Below are positions 46,640-57,166 of a stretch of 64,000 nt of DNA, piece after piece (within the stretch, counting starts at the first letter, position 1; every line of letters begins with the position of its first letter). Under the pieces are notes generated by a model. The model made no database searches. It worked only from the letters and a program-made list of their open reading frames with translations, and was not told the origin of the DNA. A program made the translations under genes and the position numbers. This stretch comes from Halichoerus grypus. Lineage: Eukaryota; Chordata; Mammalia; Carnivora; Phocidae. Location: positions 53,637,688 to 53,701,687 of the forward strand of contig NC_135725.1 in NCBI RefSeq assembly GCF_964656455.1, given 5' to 3'.

Positions 46640-46810
46640 TTATATGCATTGCTCTCCAAAGAATTCTAAGGGCAATACAGGACCACCTCTGACAATAAGA
46701 GAAATTTGGATTCGGTTATGTTAAATAACTCACCAAGGATTACACATCTAGTGACAGAGTCTGGGATTAGACTTCTGCTTTCAATCAGGAATGCCTATAC
46801 CATTTGAAAC
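46640..46810 (-). mobile_element. MIR-type fragment, antisense
   Basis: 'gttatgttaaataactcaccaaggattacacatctagtgacagagtctgggattag' aligns to the reverse MIR tail (taagtaacttgcccaaggtcacacagctagtaagtgg). Confidence 0.6.
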
Positions 46811-47588
46811 AAAACCAAGTTTATTTTTTTCTCTTTAAGATCCTTTGAAAGATTCTAAAACCATGTTCAAAAGAATACAGTGTTTTTATCAGCTTGACAA
46901 CAGACAGATTTTTTTAACATACTCATGAAATTTCACTGGCTTTTATTTAGAACCATATCATACTGCTTAATTCTTTGCTGCTATGAGGACAATGCATTCT
47001 CCCATATACCACCTTCAAATGAAAGCACTAAGCAAGCCTCATTCTATTCTATTTCACATCACAAAGCCCATCGTGATAACACTCAAAAAAGTACTAACTT
47101 CTTGAAGTGGCAGACATGTGGCTGTGGTTCCAGAAATTCAAATGGCATTGAATCCAAACATATTTGGAAGGTGTAGATTCCTGCCATCATCACCACATGT
47201 GTGCCCCTCCAAATAGTACTTCACTGAATGGTACGTTTTAAGAACCTCACCTTTTTTTTTTTTTTTTTAATTGATTTACTACTAAGTGCTAAGCACAGAG
47301 CTTCAGGAACAGACACAAAGATGAATAAGGCAGCCTCCATATCCACAAGGAGCATACAAATGTCTAAAGATGACACATGCTAGTAAATGTAGCATGCTAT
47401 ATTTTAAAGAACATTGGAATAAAACTTAAAAACCCAGATGGGATTCTCCCTTCCTCAAAATCACACTTTTCTTCAATGGCAGGTATAAGTATCACAGCAG
47501 GAAAAAATAGAAGTTGGTATGGAAATATAGGGAAAATAGAGTTTAATTTTAACAGTAATCAGAAATATCAGCATTATATAGGTTATAA
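46811..47588. other. Unique DNA with an old-repeat fragment
   Basis: T-run 47252-47268. At 47270-47400 'ctaagtgctaagcacagagcttcagg ... acaaagatgaataaggcag ... caaggagcat' looks like the same old L1M/L2-like block as at 31570. No gene. Confidence 0.4.
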
Positions 47589-47783
47589 CAGTGTTTCTTA
47601 AAATGTGGTAGTACACATTATCTACCTGAGAAATGGCATAAACATTTTTAAAAGTACAAATTTCTGAGCACCACCCCATAACTACTGAATCGGTGTCTGC
47701 ATGATGGGAAAAAAACTTAGAAAGGTACATTTTAATAAAGCCTTCCAGGTGATTCATATCTACTGTAAAGTTTAACAACTGTT
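47589..47783 (+). mobile_element. MER5-like hAT-Charlie element
   Basis: Starts 'cagtgtttcttaaaatgtgg' and ends 'aagtttaacaactgttg', diverged terminal inverted repeats. Inside, 'caaatttctgagcaccacccc', 'ctgaatcggtgtctgc' and 'ccttccaggtgattcatatc' are the MER5 landmarks. Non-coding, non-autonomous. Confidence 0.8.
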
Positions 47784-48660
47784 GAGCTAAGGAAAAATGT
47801 GATGAATAACCTAAAACAAACCATCCTTTAAGCCTTTCAGTAATAACTGACAGATTCCTTTGGGGGTAGGAAATGGAGGGAGATGCTCAGGAAAACGAAT
47901 GTAGACATTTCTTCTCTTGGTAAAAGCTTTGTATTATTTGTACTTTGACAATGTTTACGATGCAGGTCAAGACCACACAGTGACAGTTAAATTTAGCATT
48001 TTAAGTGCTATGAAGAACTGCCTTGGTTATGAAAACCATCCAAGAACCCAAGCGGTTTAATCCATTTCCCAAGGTGAAAGGCTCAGCCAATTTTGAAGAG
48101 TTATAGTTTCAAAATGAGGCATCACAATTATTTCTGTGATAATGTATAATGTTGCAACAAAATTTTAGTTGCTACCCCTTAGAGATTATCTTTGTAAAGC
48201 CTTCACAATGCATATCCTATGGTTTCTTACTAGCATTATGACAAAATATAGGGTAATTTTAAAGGATTGCATATAGCTGCCACTTGACAAAACATCACAA
48301 AGAAAGGGGGGTTGTTTCAGTCAATAGAATCCTGACTATGGTAATGTCTAAGAATAAAATAATTCTTAAAGTGAAAAACTTTAACTTGTAGATAGCATTA
48401 ATAACACACAACTCATCTGTACATTTACTCCTATTGAAAAATCTATGAAGTAAATGCTAGAAAATGACAATCCATTTGGTTACCTTTCCATGCTTCTCTC
48501 TCTCCTACTTTTACTTACTAACTTATAACTGGAGGTACACTAAGGAGAAATCTCAGGAACTCAGCAGCCAGGTGAACTTCAAATATGGTTGACTGTGTAA
48601 GTTATAATTAGGAGTCAACAAAATACAAGCTGCGTGCAAAGTTTGGCCATGGCTTGCTCC
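47784..48660. other. Unique non-coding DNA
   Basis: No gene or repeat recognised. Confidence 0.45.
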
Positions 48661-48755
48661 TTTTTCTTCTTTCTTTCCCTTCCTTCCTTCCTTCCTTCCT
48701 TCCTTCCTTCCTTCCTTCCTTCCTTTCTTCCTCCTTCCCTCCCTTCCTTTTTCTT
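48661..48755. repeat. (CCTT)n microsatellite
   Basis: About 14 tetranucleotide units with degenerate edges; produces the Leu-Pro-Ser and Gly-Arg-Lys-Glu repeat frames on the two strands, which are not genes. Confidence 0.95.
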
Positions 48756-49098
48756 TCATTGTTGGCAAGCAAAGAATAGTTTTAACATTTTAAATGATTG
48801 CAAAGAAAAACAAAGAATATGCAACAGAGACCTTCTATGTCTCCCAAAGCCTAAAGTATCTACTATCTGGCCCTTTGCAGAAAATGTTTGATGACCCCTT
48901 TTGTTACATTATATGAAGAGTCCTATAAAAATGTAGTGACTAAGCAAATTGCTTTGCCTTCCATTAACAAGGCTGAGAAGTTCATTACAGAATTTGGAAG
49001 AGTGATATAATGGACTAAAACTAAGATGAAGTGAATAGCAGATCAGAAGGAATATAAAATATGGTAAGAAGAGAAGATTCTAAAAAAGTATAAAAAGT
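48756..49098. other. Unique AT-rich DNA
   Basis: Nothing recognised. Confidence 0.4.
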
Positions 49099-49190
49099 AT
49101 AAAATTTACTTCTATAAAAAAAGAAAAAGAGGGCTTCTAATAAATGGTTGTCTTAAGTAAATTTTTAAGTGTATTTACCATATTTATGTA
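49099..49190. repeat. Local duplication pair B, copy 1
   Basis: From 'ataaaatttacttctat' to 'ccatatttatgta'. Recurs at 51143-51238 in the same orientation, about 2.04 kb downstream, with a handful of substitutions and two small indels. Flanks are unrelated. Confidence 0.9.
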
Positions 49191-49334
49191 GGCCCATCTG
49201 GTGAATAGACAAATATCTTTACAAGCTTTCAATGAGTTTTAAGTACCAGCATATTCCTGAAATTATAATAACTGATCCTCATAATAATAAATGAGTCATC
49301 TCAAAATTATGAGTATTGCTTATTAAAGAATGTA

Positions 49335-49440
49335 TTTAAGTCTATAATAAAGTCCATGAAGGTAGGAATTGCATCTATATAGTATCCGGTCCAATAGTTG
49401 GCTCATAGAGTTCAACAATATTTGCTGAACAGATGAAGTA
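49335..49440 (+). mobile_element. L2 LINE 3' end fragment
   Basis: 'aaagtccatgaaggtaggaattgc' and 'agttggctcatagagttcaacaatatttgctgaacagatgaa' match the L2 terminus. Confidence 0.65.
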
Positions 49441-50100
49441 AGAGAACTTCACTCTTACTCACTCTAACAAATAAATTAGTGCTCACAGATTACCTTCCAT
49501 TACTGTGGCATTAACTCCTTAGTAATGTTGATAAATAAGACAGCACTGTACATTAATACTCACACCTTGTTCCGCAATCCTTCATTTTTTGTCTATGTTC
49601 GGAGGGTTTATAATGTTGGTCACCTAAAGCTTTCCATTTTTCTCCAACAGAGATATTCATTTCTGTCTTTGTACAACTGTAAGAACTCTTTTGAAAAGAA
49701 AATAAAAAGCAAAACAAAACAGAACAAAACACACACGCACGCGTGCATGTGCACACACACACACACAATTATTATCCCTTCTTCCATCTCTGCTCATTTT
49801 ATCCACCCAAAAAATCTCTCATTTATGTCTGTAGTAACCTTAAACTGTCCAATGCTAAAATGTTCTAACAGATGACACAAAATCCCCTCTCTACCCCCTG
49901 GGTCAGCCACAGGGAAGAATGTGTGCTACTTGGGTAGTAGTTAGAGATTTCTGAAGTCTTCATAAGGGTGTAGAATGCCTACGAAAAAGAAACATGAACA
50001 TCACAGACTTCCATGGTGGTGGCATAAACTTTTGCTCAAAATGCTATAAGCTATACAATGGACTAATGCTAAAACTGGATCCTCTTACACTTAAAAAATA
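49441..50100. other. Unique DNA with (CA)n patch
   Basis: 49728-49767 is an A-rich/(CA)n compound repeat with an acgcacgcg interruption (short Z-DNA-prone alternation). No gene. Confidence 0.5.
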
Positions 50101-50110
50101 TTTTACTGTT

Positions 50111-50313
50111 GGGGCGCCTGGGTGGCTCAGTCGTTTTAAGCGTCTGCCTTCAGCGCAGGTCATGATCCCAGGGTCCAGGGATCGAGCCCCACATCGGGCT
50201 CCCTGCTCGGCCGGAAGCCTGCTTCTCCCTCTCCCACTCCCCCTGCTTATGTTCCCTCTCTCACTGTCTCTCTCTGTGAAATAAATAAATAAAATCTTTA
50301 AAAAATATATATT
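50111..50313 (+). mobile_element. Young Can-SINE, sense
   Basis: 'gggcgcctgggtggctcag', 'cagggatcgagccccacatc', 'tgtctctctctgtgaaataa'. TSD ttttactgtt at about 50101-50110 and 50314-50323. Confidence 0.95.
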
Positions 50314-50523
50314 TTTTACTGTTTAATCCTATCACCTTTCTTCTTACCACTCTCTTTGTGATACTTGAGAACCTTTCAATCACAATACAAAATAACAATT
50401 ATTAGAATCAGAAGACACAGGAATTTAATTGAATCACACAGAACTTGAAAGGCCATAAATTACTACTGTACCACTTGGATGCTTTCCAGGATATTGGAAA
50501 TGAAAGGAACGACACTATTTTTT

Positions 50524-50735
50524 TTTTTTTTTTAAATCTTTTTTTTTTTTTTTTTTTATTTATTTGAGAGAGAGAGAATGAGAGAGAGCAAGCACATGAG
50601 AGGGGGGAGGGTCAGAGGGAGAAGCAGACTCCCCGCCAAGCAGGGAGCCCGATGCGGGACTCGATCCAGGGACTCCAGGATCATGACCTGAGCCGAAGGC
50701 AGTCGCCTAACCAACTGAGCCACCCAGGCGCCCCA
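50524..50735 (-). mobile_element. Can-SINE, antisense, 17-bp TSD
   Basis: Two T-runs joined by 'aaatc', then (GA)n and 'gagccacccaggcgcccc'. Perfect TSD gaacgacactatttttt at 50507-50523 and 50736-50752. Confidence 0.96.
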
Positions 50736-50752
50736 GAACGACACTATTTTTT

Positions 50753-51142
50753 AATCATTAAAATAGAAAAAAAAAATCACCTAAAATTTTGAAAGCAGTT
50801 AAGAAATAGAAATGAAAAAGAGGGCTGGGATGAGCAGCAAAGCAAGCATAGGTTCTGATAAAATATACTGAGAAATCCAGCCATAAGTAGTTAATAAAAA
50901 TAGAAAACTGTGTGTTAAAATATGTTATTACAAATTATAACAAGGATTCTCTGAGAGTGGAAAATATATAAAACCACGTAGATGGAGGAATTTTGGATCA
51001 GAATGGATCTCTTCTAGCAAGATAAAATTGAAGTCAGGTTTTAAGGTTGATGTGGTAGGTTGTTTGCAAAAATGGCTGTAATAATGCTGTATCGTCATGT
51101 GCATCTCTTTGTGATGTGACTTTGCCACTACCTCTATGAAGA
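50753..51142. other. Unique AT-rich DNA
   Basis: No gene. The stretch 51060-51140 (ggctgtaataatgctg, tttgtgatgtgactttgcc) has a faint old-LTR look but cannot be assigned. Confidence 0.35.
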
Positions 51143-51238
51143 ATAAAATTTACTTCTATTAGAAAAAAGAAAAAGAAGGCTTCTAATAAAAGGTTGTCTT
51201 AAGTAAATTTTTAATTTTGTATTTACCATATTTATGCA
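51143..51238. repeat. Local duplication pair B, copy 2
   Basis: Partner of 49099-49190. Differences include tctat-aaaaaaag vs tctattagaaaaaag and ttttaagtgt vs ttttaattttgt. No TE signature or TSD. Confidence 0.9.
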
Positions 51239-51599
51239 GTGCAATCAAACATAAACGGCACTTGAAGAACACTACAATGGATGTTATAACTAGATTATCT
51301 TTATTTACCACCAGTACTTTCAAAGGAGGCTAGAAAACCTGTCAAAATGCACTTCATTTTCTGTCCAGAGTGTTCACAATCTTAATTAGTAGTAACAGAT
51401 AAAAGAAAAATAAAATGAACGATGCTGAAATGACTTCTAATTAAACTAATAGGTTTCAGCTGTGTTCACATTAGCAGTGAATCGAGAGAAAGGAGTGTAT
51501 GGAAAATATTTTAAATAAAACTATATGAATGCCCTATTTGCATTAACTGCAGAAATGCTTCTGGGAGTGACAGATGTGACAAATTATACCTCTATTACC
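51239..51599. other. Unique DNA; candidate conserved block
   Basis: Repeat-free, complex sequence with clustered TAAT/ATTA cores (cttaattagtagtaac, ttctaattaaactaata) at 51380-51455. Candidate non-coding element on texture only. Confidence 0.3.
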
Positions 51600-51720
51600 A
51601 AATGACACATTAGAAAGAATGCTAGATTGGCGACTAGAGCCTTGATCTCCTAGAATCTTCCACTAATTAGCAATATGATTTTAGGCAGTCACTTGACCTT
51701 TACAACCCGTGTTATGGACT
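51600..51720 (+). mobile_element. MIR fragment, sense
   Basis: 'aatgctagattggcgactagagccttgatc' and 'attagcaatatgattttaggcagtcacttgacc' fit the MIR 5' half and core. Confidence 0.6.
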
Positions 51721-51829
51721 CACCCACTGTTAACATGTGCATTCCTATTATATAGATCATATGTTTAGATTCTAGCCCTCTGTATTAAGGTATATTTATT
51801 GTGGCAAAGACTATAAAATGTTCATCAAA

Positions 51830-52145
51830 CAAACACTGCCTCCTCTTCTTAGGTACACAGTAGACTATACTTTCTGCTTCCCTAGCAGTTAAGGGTTACC
51901 ATAAGACTGAGTTTTAGACAACAGAATCTGAGTGAATATGATGTGTGCCCATAAAATCCTCTACTCCCTAGTCAGTTGGCATGGAGATGACCATGACAAC
52001 CTGGAAAGCCAAATGTTAAAGACTATGGAGGAGAGTTCACTTGCCAAACTGTTCACCATCTAAGATTACGACTTGAACAAGAAATCGTTTCTATTGTGTT
52101 AACTCACTGAAAATTTCAGTATTTCTATTATAAAAGATAACACTA
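51830..52145 (+). mobile_element. MLT1-like LTR, sense, abutting next LTR
   Basis: 'ctgcttccctagcagttaagggttacc', 'tgagttttagacaacagaatctgag' and 'acttgaacaagaaatcgtttctattgtgttaa' resemble the family at 10745-11170. The left boundary is soft. Confidence 0.55.
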
Positions 52146-52146
52146 C

Positions 52147-52442
52147 CTTAATCAGTATCTTTGCTCAAGCTGCCACAATAAAACATCACAGATTTGGTAG
52201 CTCATAAACAACAAAAATACATCTCTCATCATTGGCAAGAACTCTCTTCTTGGCTCAAAACTGGGGCTTTCTTGCTGTGTTCTCATACGGTAGAAGGAGG
52301 CTTGGGATCTCTCTGGAGCTTCTGTTGTAAGAGTACTTATCCTGTTCATGAAGACTCTACCCCCATGACCTAATCACCTCCCAAAGGCCCACTTATTAAT
52401 ACCATCATCTTTGAAGGTTAGGCTAGAGTATATTGTGTCACT
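52147..52442 (-). mobile_element. MLT1-like MaLR LTR, antisense
   Basis: 'gctcaagctgccacaataaaacatcacag', 'gaagactctacccccatgacctaatcacctcccaaagg' and 'aataccatcatctttgaagg' are the reverse complement of MLT1-type blocks. It begins immediately after the preceding LTR. Confidence 0.8.
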
Positions 52443-53075
52443 GAGGGCTCAGAATGTCAGTCACTGTGTCAATAGTAGAGAAGCATGAGATCCATTAATT
52501 GAATTTCAGAAATGTGAGGAAGAACACTGGGTCTACTACAGACCAGGAATCATACATTTTCTCAGTGGGAAGATGGAACTTGCCATACGGAAAAAAGCCA
52601 TAAGCTAGATAAACTACCCATGACGTTGTACTGTCTTTTGCAGACTAGAGCTTAGGGAATACAGATTGCATCGGGGTCAGGGTAAGGCAGCTACCATAAA
52701 AGGGTAATACATACACATTCTAAGTTAAACTATATAAAAACTATATAAAATATTTCTTGTGTTCATTTTCTTTTTGTTGTATCAATATTTGTTAATGTAT
52801 TAATTCTGAATTCTAAATTGATTCATGTATTTTAAGTTCTATCAAAGAGGGGATTTGTGACCACCATTTTCTTTCATATATCCTATAATTCAATGATACC
52901 TCCTACTGGTATCTTAGAGTAAAATGTAAAATTCTAGGCATGGAAGAAAACTTACAGTACAACAAAGTAAGGAAATTGGTCAAAATGAAGAACTTTATAA
53001 GTAGGTAGAGAACAATTTTAAAATCTAAGTTTACTAAGCCTTCAAAAGTTAAGGTGATTGTATGTGTATCCTTTT
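52443..53075. other. Unique AT-rich DNA
   Basis: Nothing recognised. Confidence 0.4.
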
Positions 53076-53095
53076 AAAAGCTTCCTTCTGCTGAC

Positions 53096-53367
53096 GGAGG
53101 GAAAGAATGAAGGGGGGGAAATCGGAGGGGGAGAAGAACCATGAGAGACGATGGACTCTGAAAAACAAACTGAGGGTTCTAGAGGGGAGGGGGGTGAGGG
53201 AATGGGTTAGCCTGGTGATGGGTATTAAAGAGGGCACGTTCTGCATGGAGCACTGGGTGTTATGCACAAACAATAAATCATGGAACACTATATCTAAAAC
53301 TAATGATGTAATGTATGGGGATTAACATAACAATAAAACAATTTAAAAATAAAAAAAAATAAAAAAT
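53096..53367 (+). mobile_element. Young 5'-truncated L1 with 20-bp TSD
   Basis: 3' UTR only: polypurine 'gggggggaaatcggaggggg', 'aactgagggttctagagggg', 'gcctggtgatgggtattaaag', 'gagcactgggtgttatgc', 'ctaatgatgtaatgtatggg', 'aacataacaataaaa' and an A-rich tail. A perfect 20-bp TSD (aaaagcttccttctgctgac) lies at 53076-53095 and 53368-53387. High similarity to the other two L1 tails and intact TSD suggest a fairly recent insertion. Confidence 0.96.
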
Positions 53368-53480
53368 AAAAGCTTCCTTCTGCTGACACATATTACCTCA
53401 TTTAATCAGGCAAGAGCAGCAAATTAGGTAATTGTGATCTTGAATGTGCCTTATTTATCATCTGCAAGTATTTTCGATTA

Positions 53481-53639
53481 ATTTTTCTAAGATTTTATTT
53501 ATTTATCTGACAGAGAGAGGGAGAGCACGTGCACACAAGCAGGGGGTACAGCAGAAGGAGCGGGGCTGGACCCCAGGACCCCGGGATCACGACCTGAGCC
53601 GAAGGCAGATGCTTAACGACTGAGCCACCCAGGCGCCCC
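53481..53639 (-). mobile_element. Internally deleted Can-SINE, antisense
   Basis: Runs from 'atttttctaagattttattt' to 'gagccacccaggcgcccc' but lacks the usual 'ctccctgctgagcagggagcccgatg' block: 'agcagaaggag' joins directly to 'cggggctggacccc'. The TSD pair at 53467-53480 and 53640-53653 (agtattttcgatta / agtactttagatta) carries two differences, so the copy is older. Confidence 0.92.
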
Positions 53640-53959
53640 AGTACTTTAGATTATTATTGCAACCAATTCATTGAAATGACTGATAAATTCTGTTTGGATG
53701 TAAAAAGTGAAATGGGAATCATGATGGTGAACAGTGGGTGGTATGCTCAGGACAGTTTTTCAACAAATATTACTTTGTATCTAGCATTGGCCAGGCACTG
53801 TGCTAAACACTAGGATGGCATTATATGGTCTTCACTCTCATCAATATTAAATGCTATTGGGATACTGACAATGACAAATGAAACAGTTTGCTAAATACTA
53901 TGAAGTGATATGTACTGAATGCCCTGGTAATATATAAGATGGTCTCCTAAATAATAAAT
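53640..53959. other. Unique DNA with old-repeat fragment
   Basis: 53755-53830 (aacaaatattactttgtatc ... ccaggcactgtgctaaacac) is a common old L2/L1M-type block in antisense; the rest is unassigned. Confidence 0.45.
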
Positions 53960-54175
53960 GTTCTTATTCATTTGTCACTTTTCATGTATTACGCACTATG
54001 TTTCACAAATCTTAGCTCATTCTGCTTTTCCCAACAACCTTATAAAGCTGCTGTTATTAACATACTTTATTGGAGAGTAAAATAAAAGTCAGAAAGACCA
54101 CAAAGCTAGTGAGTAGCAGAGCTGAGATTTGAACCAAGTCCTTCGAATTCCAAAGCCCACGCTTAAGAGCCAAGG
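53960..54175 (-). mobile_element. MIR, antisense
   Basis: 'acgcactatgtttcacaaatcttagctcattctgc', 'ccacaaagctagtgagtagcagagctgagatttgaacc' and 'aaagcccacgctt' make a nearly full reverse MIR. Confidence 0.8.
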
Positions 54176-55057
54176 ATGGAGAATGAGTAGAGGCAGCATC
54201 AGACATTATTTTGAGATTGTTGGAAAGCTCAACAGGAAAGAGTCCTGTGATTCATGACTAATGTCTGTTATTAGGGTATGGAACAGAGAGTGACAGCACA
54301 AACACCATAACTGACATTATATTTAAAACATGCTACCTTTCATGGCCATACCATACAAGCAAAACGGGAGGACGAGGAGAAAGAAATGTGGAATATGTGT
54401 TTTGCTTAAAGTGGGTGGGTTTAGGAAAGGGAAGTTGAGATCTGAATTAAATGCTGTGTTTGCTTTCAATTCATATCTTCCCCCTTTTTTAATACCAGGA
54501 ATTTATTCTTGATTAGTTTGCTGGTCATAGAGCTAACAACAACCCCCTAAAATGATGTCATAGCCAGACTGTCCTGCCACTAAATACAAATCTAATCTGT
54601 TGGTCTGATCTGAATGCAACATTTCTTTCCCCCTCAGAGAACACAAAGGGGGGAAATGAAAATAGCATTCCTGAAATGAAACAATTCCTTTACAAGAAAG
54701 ATCCCACAGAAATATTTAAATTTACATGGTAGTTCAAGCTGTTAGTTTCCTAGCTCACCACAAATAGAATCAGTACATATTGGGTATGAATGTTATTCAA
54801 CATGGCTCTGGACTGTGAGGTTAGGTAACTCTTTGGTGCAGTTAGAGGCCTCCAAGCCATAAGCTGCCTTTTTTGGTTTGCTTTAAATAGGAACTCTTAA
54901 GTTCCACTACATTCATACTCAGGTTGCCATTTATTCTAATACAGTACAGGTCTAGGGACAATATATGAGAAGCTCTAAACTCAATGAAGATAACATTTTT
55001 CTCTCACTTTCATGGTTGTAGGATGGTTATGAAGTATTTAAATTTTTTTATAGAACA
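54176..55057. other. Unique DNA; candidate conserved block
   Basis: No gene. 54520-54740 is repeat-free complex sequence (ccctaaaatgatgtcatagcc with a CRE-like tgatgtca). Candidate regulatory DNA on texture only. Confidence 0.3.
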
Positions 55058-55232
55058 TTTTTTTTAGAGAGGGGGAGAGAGAAAGAGAGAAAGAGAGAGA
55101 GAGAGAGAATCTTAAGCAAGCTCCATGCCCAGCACAGAGCATAATACAGGGCTCGATCTCACAACCCTGAGATTAGGACCTGAGCCAAAATCATGTGTCA
55201 GATGCTTAATTGACTGACCCACCAGGCACCCC
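55058..55232 (-). mobile_element. Old Can-SINE, antisense
   Basis: (GA)n zone, 'gggctcgatctcacaaccctgag', 'ttaattgactgacccacc'. Many substitutions and the older 'tctcacaaccctgag' body. Confidence 0.88.
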
Positions 55233-55270
55233 TATATAACAGTTTTAAATAAAATAAAACAAATACTAGT

Positions 55271-55462
55271 GGGTGCCTGGGTGGCTCAGGCGGTTAGGCC
55301 TTCGGCTCGGGTCGGCTTGCGTCAGCTCGGGTGCTGGGATCGAGCCCCACATCGGGCTCCCTGCTCAGCGGAGAGATTGCTTCTCCCTCTGCCCCTCCTC
55401 CTACTCATTCTCTCAATCCTCTCTCTCTCAAATAATAAATAAATAAAATCTTAAAAAAAAAG
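55271..55462 (+). mobile_element. Can-SINE, sense, rearranged 5' half
   Basis: Head 'gggtgcctgggtggctcagg', then an altered segment where 'gtcatgatcccagggtcc' is replaced by 'gggtcggcttgcgtcagctcggg'. Body and tail normal. No clear TSD. Confidence 0.92.
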
Positions 55463-56691
55463 TAACCTATCAGGAGCCTGACATGGAGCTAATTATAATG
55501 ATATACACAGACTTACATGTTTCTTCGAGTTTTGTTTCCAGTGGCTACATAATTTTCAGTGATCATTTATTCCTGAGAGTGCCATAGATGGGATTATACA
55601 TTTGAACAAGATTCTTAATGATGATATAGTGTTGTCAGTGTACACTAGGTTTTAATCACATTACTTAGGGAATAAATACAAAGCCAGGAGTTTGCCGTCA
55701 GCACAATGATAACTCTATCTGATTAGAGCCAAACATATGACTGAATCTATTTGTCTAGCTCTGTCAGACGTGTAAGTGCCACTTCTCCAGGGGTGATGTG
55801 GTTACTTGCAAACTGTCAAAAGAGCCAGTAGAGAAATATAGTGGTATATCTTGGAAATTCCTCATCTGGTTGTGATTCTTTTGGATAATGGAGCTAATAC
55901 TCTATTTATCTCTGTATATCTATTAAACTAGCATATAGTCTAGATGTAGAAGGAGTTCAGTAATTATTTTTGATTAATAAACTATTCAAGAATTTTTGTA
56001 ATAACTACATAATATATGAAAAGAGTTTCTCCCCTATTCCTTCAACCTCTATCATTTCTGGGATTGACAATTTAGTAAGGAACCTGTTTTTGAAAAGACA
56101 CTGGCTTAATATTAAGTTGTATGCACTGCATTAAAAATACCAAAGTATACATTTATAGTTCCAACTTAACATCTTTCAGGAATTAATTTTCTGGAGAACA
56201 CACACACTACGTACAATAAGTACTTCGGAACTACCTTTTACAAGATGTGAGCACACCAATTATCCTCAGCAAATGAATTTAGTTTACAGAGTTTATCCCT
56301 ACTGAAAACAAAATTACTTAGAATTTAGAAAAGATTCGAGATTTAGGACTCTAGTCATGAAGTTAATGTACATTCTTGCATTCTGAAAATACTCTATGCT
56401 GATGCATAGTGAAAGAGCTACTTCATCAGCAATAAGAAGGAATCTAAACATAGAGCTTTTATTCCTCTCAAGCACATATGTCACTTTTATTTCCCACCAA
56501 TTTTAAGAAATAAATCTCCACAGATACACTGCTTCTTTCTGTCCTTCCCTTAGTTACATTTTCCTTTACCTTTTCAAACGTGTAATTGACTGTCTTCTGG
56601 GTACCTGCTGTGCAGAAAGCCTGTGTCAGGCTTATAGATATTCACAAGAGAGCACATATTATGTTCCATGTCTCTTGGGCATGTGTAGAGC
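55463..56691. other. Unique DNA; candidate conserved block
   Basis: No gene. 55640-55820 is complex and repeat-free (ccaggagtttgccgtcagcac, tctgtcagacgtgtaagtgcc). 55900-55980 resembles a diverged MIR/L2 terminus. Confidence 0.3.
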
Positions 56692-57166
56692 AGTGTATCG
56701 CAAACTGCAAGTTGTAGTCTGAACCATTAATAGATTATGAGAGCAATCTAAAGAATGTTTACAGGGGCACCTGGGTGGCTCAGTCAGTTGGGCATCCAAC
56801 TCCTGATTTGGGCTCAGGTCATGATCTCAGGGTCATAAGATCAAGCACCACATCAGGCTCTGCACTTGGTGGGGAGGCTGCCTGAGATTCTCCCTCCCTC
56901 TGCCCCTCCCCACCTCTAAAAATAAATAAATAAATCTTTAAAAAAAATAATGTTTACAGAATTTCTTAAAACATGGAATAGACTGGAACTGAATAGGGCA
57001 AACACAATTAAAACAGAGACTTCATGTATAGGGTAAAGAGTAATTGTTCAATAAACTTTTGATTCAGTTTTTGTGTGTGTGTGCGCACATGTGTGTGGAG
57101 TAGGTTGCAGTCTGAAATGTATTACTTATTCTGGATCCCAGTCAAAAAGTTTTGAAAGCCACTTTA
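56692..57166 (+). mobile_element. hAT-like DNA element split by a SINE
   Basis: Left end 'cagtgtatcgcaaactgcaag' and right end 'aaaaagttttgaaagccact' form imperfect inverted repeats (cagtg..tcgcaaact / agtggctttcaaaact), as in hAT-Charlie elements. The interior (ttgtagtctgaaccattaatag; ggttgcagtctgaaatgta) is non-coding. A TG-rich repeat sits at 57072-57098. Confidence 0.6.
56765..56948 (+). mobile_element. Older-subfamily Can-SINE, sense, 11-bp TSD
   Basis: 'ggggcacctgggtggctcag', then 'catccaactcctgatttggg' and 'catgatctcagggtcataag'. TSD aatgtttacag at 56754-56764 and 56949-56959. Confidence 0.94.

Noticed and set aside
48553..48891. Repetitive Lys/Glu/Gly and Pro/Ser/Leu peptides on opposite strands
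   Set aside because: Products of the (CCTT)n microsatellite, not a low-complexity protein gene.
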